Positions 58,471 through 64,000 of a DNA stretch of 64,000 nucleotides are shown piece by piece. Every line of letters begins with the position of its first letter. Within the stretch, counting starts at the first letter, position 1. Origin of the DNA: Cololabis saira (taxonomy: Eukaryota; Chordata; Actinopteri; Beloniformes; Belonidae); assembly GCF_033807715.1 (NCBI RefSeq), contig NC_084601.1, positions 17,848,690 through 17,912,689 of the forward strand. Direction: 5' to 3'. The notes below the pieces were generated by a model that saw only the letters and a program-made list of their open reading frames with translations, did no database searches and was not told the DNA's origin. The position numbers and the translations under genes were made by a program.

Positions 58471-61400
58471 TTACAAAAATAACAAGACAAGCATTTTAAA
58501 TAGAGGCACATTTGTTGTCTAACGGTTGTGTTCTCAAACACAATATTTAATAAGCCCTGCATGCCATCCTCCATGCATACCATAATGGATGTGGGTGCAG
58601 AGTTTAGTGCATAGTCACATATACATTAGCAAAGAGAGCCACTAGAGAAGGCTTCAACCCCCTGAGGCAGACTATGCACTTCCTAAGTAGATCATTCTGC
58701 ATTGTCACAATGTTTCCACAAAATTTTGTTGGACGAGGCTGTGTAGTCCTTTCATCACCAGTAAGGCTAAATGAGTTGTGTCAGGCTCGCTAATGCATGC
58801 TGGTGGCTCTGCAACTTCCTTTGCACATGCTCATGAGAATCTTTCATGTGTGCGCACATGAGATTTATACATTTTTAAGCATTCACCTTCATACTTCCAT
58901 ATCCTTACCTGGTCCTCCTTCCAGTGCAATTGAGTGTGATGGCGGGCTGGTCAAGGGCAGAGTTGGACACTAACTCAGCAGGTCAGCACTTGTAATTGCA
59001 ACCAGTCATTGGTTAAATGCTCCCTCAGTTTCCCAGTCATGCTGAGTGGGGACATTATAATAATGAGGGTGAGAGGCAGACACAGGGAAGGTGATGGAGT
59101 CAGAAAGGGAAAACGAGAAGATTAGGCAGGGAGGAGGTGAAAGTGAGGTGGTAGAAAAAGGAGGCAGGGAAGAAGGTTAATCGGAGAACTAGAGGGCGTT
59201 TTGTCAAAGCAGACACAAAGCCAGGGTGATAATACATTCATTATGAAAAGAATGAAAAGGGTTTACACAAAAGTGATTCGTTCACATATCTAAAAACATA
59301 TTTCTTTTTCTCTTTCAAGAATCTGCTACATATATGTAATGGAGATAAAACGGCTCAAGACCAAACAAGCAGTAAAAGTGTTGTGGTAACAGATAAGGGC
59401 TGATAACAAAAACGATGACAGCTTGACAGAAAATACTGAAGATAATTATGTGAAAGCTGTAATCCTTTAACTTTCAGCCACTTTCATCTCTCTAGTCGTT
59501 GAGGGTTCCGAAGGTTAACACAAATCTTTGATGATTGCATTAATCTACAGGATGTTCCTCATTAAACCATTTTCTTTCTTGCTCTTGCCCATAGCCTCAT
59601 CACAACTTGAAATTTGCAAGAACAACTCTATACGTATCTTTGCAGTTCAGATATCTGTCTTTAATATACAAAATGGCATCTTGTCACTGTCTGAGGGACC
59701 TTCTTCTGCACTTTACACATTTTATGTTTCACGTGTGTCAGTTGCTTCTGAAGTCCTTAAATTAAATGTAATGTATACTAAGCAAGCAGAAGTATAGTAC
59801 AGATTTGACGTTGAGTTTGAAGTCATAGGAATCAAGAAATATTGAGATATATAACAGTGTTTTTTTTCTTTAAACCCGTGACATGAATATCCCATGCAAA
59901 AGCTCCTTCCACCTCTTCAGACATGTTGTCTCTCTATGTCAACAACCCATATATGGAATATATTCACATGTTGCTTATGTTTTTTGTTGTTTTTGTTTTT
60001 TTAATAATTGAATGTGTAAAAAATCAGTTCACTTCATTTATATAGTTTAAATTGGCAACAAAGGCTATCTCAAGGCATTTTGTAGCAAAAGTAAACAATT
60101 TCAGTCCGATTCTCTATCACACTCATCCAATTATAATCCAAATGTTATCCACTGTGGTCGAATTCATTATAACTATTCTCATGCACTGCAACTGCTAAGG
60201 AATTGGATCACTACTATTCTGTCCTCAGGCATGAGCATGCAAAGGGTGGCAGGCAACACTGAAAAGGAGAATTTCCTTTTAACAGGAAGAAAACCAGACT
60301 CAGGGACTTGGGCTTATACATTCCCTTTTGCCTTCAAAAACATCCTTCATCCCCTCTGTGCCCCTCTCTTACACCCCATTTTCTCAGTCTGGTGCTCACT
60401 GGTTCCCATCTCTCATGGCCAGTGTTTAGATCCAACTCTCCCTGGTGTCTCAGTTTGATAGCTCCCTCTGCACCGATGCTACGACTCAGGACTGGAATCC
60501 TTCTCAAGAGCGTACACACATACCGACACGTACACATTATGTATTGAGTAGTATTTGTGGTGTCCAGGCTTTAAAGTCTACCTCGGATGAATCAAATGGT
60601 TCTGCGTTTTCAAGCCAAAAAAAAACTTTGTTGTTCGTTAACTATAATGATATAATCTAAACATTAACTTACTAAGAAAAGGTCAGGTTGTAAACATCAG
60701 CTCTTTTGTCTTACTGGATATTAAGTGTCTGCCATTCTGTAATTTGTTTCAATACATTTAGAAATAGTATGCAAAGCTTACAAAACTTAACTCGTGAAAG
60801 AGACAGAATAAACTTCTTGCTAAAGTTTGAGGTGAGTTTCCGGTTGGTTTAAACGTGTTTTGGAAGCGTAGCTGCGGACTGAATCACACTTTTAACTTTT
60901 TGACAATCTTGTCTGTTTAAAAAAAAAAAGGAATAAGCATTTAGCTATACATAAAGCTTTGTGTTGATCAAAATGGGGCTAAATTTAGTAGAAAAGTGTC
61001 AAGATGCCAAACAATCCTGCAAGAGAAGAAAACCCACTGTCCCTCACATCTCGCTGCCTTGCCTGCAGTAGCAGTAGCTATTTACAGATTCACTATTACC
61101 TAGAACATACATGACAAGAAAAAAAACTTTACTCAAGGATATTAAAACCAGGGATTTTTTTTCAAGGATTAAATACATAAACAGTTATACAAAGAAAAAA
61201 CAGCAAAGCTTATCATACAATCCCTGCGGATCAAAACTAATAAAATCTTTGTAAAAGGTTAAACTTTCAAAAACAGAATACTTTTAATAAATGTACTTTC
61301 CATAAACGCTTTATGTCTGAATGACTCCTCTAGTAATTTCGGTAACATTTTAGGACTGCAATCCCACTGGCTGAGCATATACGTTTGCTCAAAAACACAC

Positions 61401-61640
61401 AATAATAGCAATAGTGGATTCATCTGACATATGATCAGCTATTTAGAGGAAGGCACTATTACATACAAGAATACCATTATTGTTAGATTGACTTGTATAC
61501 AGACAACCAACCAGTGTATACAGAACCAAATTTAATTTGCATAGGTTTCATGCAGTGCAAAAAATGTATGTGCAAAAAATCTGCAGGCAGAGTGGAAATG
61601 AATATACATTAATAAATATTTGGTATGTACTTTGTACAAA
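58471..61640. other. AT-rich sequence, no gene seen
   Basis: No exon or gene recognised. At about 60025-60090, TTCATTTATATAGTTTAAAT followed by TCTCAAGGCATTTTGTA is a reversed fish L2-like 3' tail. Confidence 0.5.
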
Positions 61641-61649
61641 AATGTACAG

Positions 61650-62305
61650 CGGAAGCAGGAAGGGAATTTTCTGATGGCTTGGGGGACAAAGCTGTTGTAC
61701 AACCTGGTGGTCCTTCAGTGCATGCTGCGGAACCTCTTTCCAGAGGTCAGCTGGGTGAACAGTCCATCATGGGGGTGGGAGGAGTTATTGCAGATCTTTC
61801 TGACCCAAGACATACAGCGGTTCCGTCCAATGTCCTGAATGGAGGGGGGAGAAGTCCCAATGATTCTCTTCGCTGTCCTCACCACTCTCCTCACATCCTT
61901 CCAATCGGAGGCACTACAGCCTCCACACCACACATAGATACAGCTGGTAAGAATGCTCTCTCTGGTGCTTCTCTAGAATGTACTGAGGACGGGTGGCGGC
62001 AAGAGTGCTCTTCTCATCCTCTGCAGGAAGTACATCTGCTGCCGTGCCCTCTTCACCAGTGTTTATCGACCAGGGAAGTCGTTTTTGATGTGCACCCCCA
62101 GGACCTTAGTGTTGCTGACCACCTCCACGGTCTTGTTGTTGATGAGTATGGCTGTATAGCATGGCAGGGCTGGTTCTGCCACTTCCTCTCTAGGCCAAGT
62201 TGTTGTCGTCCCACCACTGTAAAGGCCCACCACTGTTGTGTCATCTGCAAATTTCACAATGTGGTTAGTGGCATGCCTGGGATTCATTCAGTTCCTTCAT
62301 AGTTT
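61650..62305 (-). pseudogene. Rex1-like LINE reverse transcriptase fragment
   Basis: On the minus strand: NHIVKFADDTTVVGLYSGG, then after an internal deletion INNKTVEVVSNTKVLGVHIK (62053-62290), CSASDWKDVRRVVRTAKRII, GTSPPSIQDIGRNRCM and LFTQLTSGKRFRSMH (61715-61930). The order is that of the palm end, thumb and C-terminus of Rex1/CR1-type reverse transcriptase. It belongs to a different subfamily from copies A and B. The FADD box is kept. Confidence 0.75.
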
Positions 62306-62379
62306 TATCTACAGTAATTAACTGCTGGACTTGTTTATTTTTTTCTAAGCATCTAAGCTACATAAACAAAAGAGAACAG

Positions 62380-62614
62380 TGTGGCAGGGCGAGTGCCACG
62401 GGGCCCGACCGAAGGACGGAGAGACACAGAGTTTCGTGCAGAACCGTTTATTTAATAATCACCCACACACAGTGCACAAGCACCTCCGCCAACCGCAGCC
62501 CAGTCCCTTCTCCCAGAGCAGCCCTGCCTTATCAAGGCAGGCAGGGTGGAGAGGTTGATGGGACACAGCTGTGACCCATCACCTGAGTGATTGCTGCTCC
62601 TCCACTCTGCCACA
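62380..62614 (-). repeat. 3' LTR of the TRIM
   Basis: On plus it runs TGTGGCAGGG...CTCTGCCACA. A polyadenylation signal AATAAA lies on minus at 62447-62452. The last 120 bp (62494-62614) match the other LTR exactly; the first 110 do not. Confidence 0.9.
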
Positions 62615-63559
62615 CACCCCCATCGCCAACCTCAGGCCGGGGTCCATCCGGCCGAGCCTACTCCCCCCCCCCCCCGCCCCCCTCGGAGCGGGAGAGGAAC
62701 CGTCTGCGCCCCCGGGCCTTCCTGGTTCAGACGACCGCCGAGCCCCGTCGGGAGGTCGCCCTCGGCGACGGGCCGACCAGCGGGAACGGTCGGGCGGCCG
62801 TCCTCGGCGACGGGCCGACCGCCGAGAAAGCCGCTCTCGGGACCGGGCCCATGGTGGCCTCGGGTCAGACAGTGCGTCCAGGACCACCCCCTCCTCCGTG
62901 ATGCGGACCCGCGCCGGCCGCTGGTCCGCCTCCAGGACCGCCTCCTCCACGGCGCAGCCCTGGTCTGGAGCTGGTGTGTCCAGGACCGCCTCCTCTGTCA
63001 CGGCACCCTGCTGGTCCACCTCCACCTCTGCAGCCGACTCCCCCTCCGACTCCGTCCCAGGAGCCGTCGCCTGGCGGCCCGCAGCGACTGCCTCGCGGCC
63101 GGTCGGCTGCAGCTCCACCAGCGCTGCCGCGGCAAACCTCAGGCGCGGAGCCGGGGTGGGCCGCTCCGTCGGCCCCGCCGTCTCGGGAGCCGCCGCTTGG
63201 CGGCCCGCAGCTTCTGCCTCCCGGCCTCTCAGCTGCAGCGCCGCCAGCTCCTCCCGCGCTGCCGCGGCAAACCTCAGGCGCGGAGCCGGGGTGGGCCGCT
63301 CCGTCGGCCCCGCCGTCTCGGGAGCCGCCGCTTGGCGGCCCGCCGCTTCTGCCTCCCGGCCTCTCAGCTGCGGCGCCGCCAGCTCCTCCCGCACTGCTGC
63401 GGCGAACCTCAAACGTGGCGCAGGGGTGGGTCGCTCCGCGGGCATCAGCGCCGCCAGCAAAGCGAGCTGATGCCCGCCCTGGTCCCGAAGCACGGCTGCC
63501 AGGTCCGCCATGGCAAGGGCGAGCACCTCCAGGGCCCGCTCCGTGCCTCCTTTGTCCAT
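62579..63559 (-). CDS. Repetitive Ala/Arg-rich frame of the TRIM
   Basis: I choose the ATG of MDKGGTERALEVLALAMADL, the first after the primer site; upstream reading only enters the LTR. The first 40 residues form a leucine-rich helix reminiscent of the start of short Gag proteins. Next come nearly three copies of a 45-residue repeat (ERPTPAPRLRFAAA..., RGREAEAAGRQAAAPETAGP), then an acidic stretch (ESEGESAAEVEVDQQG), and an Arg-rich C-terminus (SRRSARRRGRPPDRSRWSAR). The frame ends in the 3' LTR at 62579. No known domain is recognised; expression is unproven. Opposite-strand frames of similar length exist because the DNA is GC-rich. Confidence 0.4.
   Translation of the reverse strand: MDKGGTERALEVLALAMADLAAVLRDQGGHQLALLAALMPAERPTPAPRLRFAAAVREELAAPQLRGREAEAAGRQAAAPETAGPTERPTPAPRLRFAAAAREELAALQLRGREAEAAGRQAAAPETAGPTERPTPAPRLRFAAAALVELQPTGREAVAAGRQATAPGTESEGESAAEVEVDQQGAVTEEAVLDTPAPDQGCAVEEAVLEADQRPARVRITEEGVVLDALSDPRPPWARSRERLSRRSARRRGRPPDRSRWSARRRGRPPDGARRSSEPGRPGGADGSSPAPRGAGGGGSRLGRMDPGLRLAMGVCGRVEEQQSLR
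63130..63430. repeat. 135-bp tandem repeat inside the TRIM
   Basis: The phrase AACCTC followed by AGGCGCGGAGCCGG recurs at 63134, 63269 and (as AACCTCAAACGTGGCG) 63404, with a period of exactly 135 bp, a multiple of three. Confidence 0.9.
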
Positions 63560-63566
63560 CCCGTCG

Positions 63567-63585
63567 GGCCCCACGTTGGGCACCA
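63567..63585 (-). promoter_or_regulatory. Primer binding site, tRNA-Lys type
   Basis: TGGTGCCCAACGTGGGGCC on the minus strand, one base after the 5' LTR. It differs from the usual Lys site at one position (T for C at position 4). Confidence 0.85.
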
Positions 63586-63586
63586 G

Positions 63587-63827
63587 TGTAGCAGGGCGAG
63601 TGCTACGGGGGCCCGACCGACAGGATAGAGAGGACATGGGGTTTCAGTGCACAAACGTTTTATTTCCAATCACCGCTCTCACACGTGCACAAGCACCTTC
63701 TCCAACCGCAGCCCAGTCCCTTCTCCCAGAGCAGCCCTGCCTTATCAAGGCAGGCAGGGTGGAGAGGTTGATGGGACACAGCTGTGACCCATCACCTGAG
63801 TGATTGCTGCTCCTCCACTCTGCCACA
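63587..63827 (-). repeat. 5' LTR of the TRIM
   Basis: On plus it runs TGTAGCAGGG...CTCTGCCACA. It has the same layout as the left LTR, with many differences confined to the R/U5 side. Confidence 0.9.
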
Positions 63828-63832
63828 AACAG

Positions 63833-64000
63833 AATAAAGTGTTGGAGCTGCTCACTGTCTCATGATATCATTGTTTGCAGCTGCTTCTACCCGCTGCTTT
63901 GTTGTGTGAACATGCAGCATGTTTGTCAGCTTGATATGAATTTTGATATGAAAACAACACATTACCTCTAGAAATATTTCTTCAGCGGCTTACATTCACT
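63833..64000. other. Non-coding flank
   Basis: Nothing recognised. Confidence 0.5.

Larger units (their letters stand above)
62380..63827 (-). mobile_element. Compact LTR retrotransposon (TRIM type), complete
   Basis: LTRs of 235 bp (62380-62614) and 241 bp (63587-63827) enclose about 970 bp. Each LTR begins TGTGGCAG and ends in TGCCACA or GCTACA on the minus strand. The element is flanked by AACAG at 62375-62379 and 63828-63832, a 5-bp target duplication. A tRNA-Lys-type primer site follows the 5' LTR. The interior has one repetitive, Ala/Arg/Glu-rich frame and no enzyme. It depends on another LTR element for reverse transcription and integration. Confidence 0.92.

Noticed and set aside
62571..63628. 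Plus-strand open frames of 200-345 codons across the TRIM
   Set aside because: GC-rich repeated DNA leaves several frames open on both strands. LTR orientation, primer site and polyadenylation signal all place the element on the minus strand.

Overview
The window looks like intergenic or intronic DNA of a ray-finned fish (teleost). The basis is the repeat content: a near full-length Rex3 retrotransposon ending in a (GGAT)n tail, two copies of a Rex1/CR1-like LINE, L2-like LINEs, a Tc1 remnant, fish-type hAT, PIF and TTAA MITEs, and a tRNA-derived SINE. I recognise no host protein-coding gene, rRNA or real tRNA gene. Almost every open frame that makes sense belongs to a mobile element, and most of these are broken. 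The species cannot be named from this.

Layout. 0.5-1.8 kb: pieces of a long LTR family with a GT/CGTG array. 4.2-11.3 kb: a second piece of that LTR, a Rex1-like LINE (minus) carrying a 196-bp tandem duplication, and an RTE-like LINE (minus) with a C-terminal C2H2 finger. 11.4-13.5 kb: a third LTR of the long family. 13.8-17.1 kb: a hAT transposase tail, a TTAA MITE, and a non-autonomous LTR element whose gag-like frame holds a 30-bp repeat array. 19.7-24.4 kb: a Ty3/Gypsy integrase tail and the Rex3 copy. 24.5-26.9 kb: an unusual LINE C-terminal region (CCHC plus nuclease-like motif), split exactly by a 1.7-kb element with a GGGCCC hairpin end. 27.3-28.7 kb: a Tc1 remnant split by a MITE. 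29.3-31.0 kb: a solo LTR of the long family with target duplication. 33.0-35.5 kb: an old relative of the GGGCCC family with a hAT MITE inside it and a second MITE inside that. 39.6-41.5 kb: an L2-like LINE. 42.9-45.6 kb: a second GGGCCC element with six tandem 3' ends. 47.4-50.9 kb: a Rex1-like LINE inside an L2-like LINE. 56.7-58.5 kb: a third GGGCCC element. 61.6-63.8 kb: a Rex1-like fragment and a compact LTR element (TRIM type) with tRNA-Lys primer site. The rest is AT-rich sequence in which I see no gene.

The items most worth a second look are: the GGGCCC-hairpin family, whose empty site can be read from an interrupted reading frame; the long LTR family with a conserved splice-donor-like site and a hairpin whose sequence changes while its pairing is kept; the TRIM, in which one LTR half is identical and the other diverged; and two Rex1-like copies sharing the same lost catalytic Asp in reverse transcriptase. 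All family assignments come from motif recognition by eye; no database search was run.
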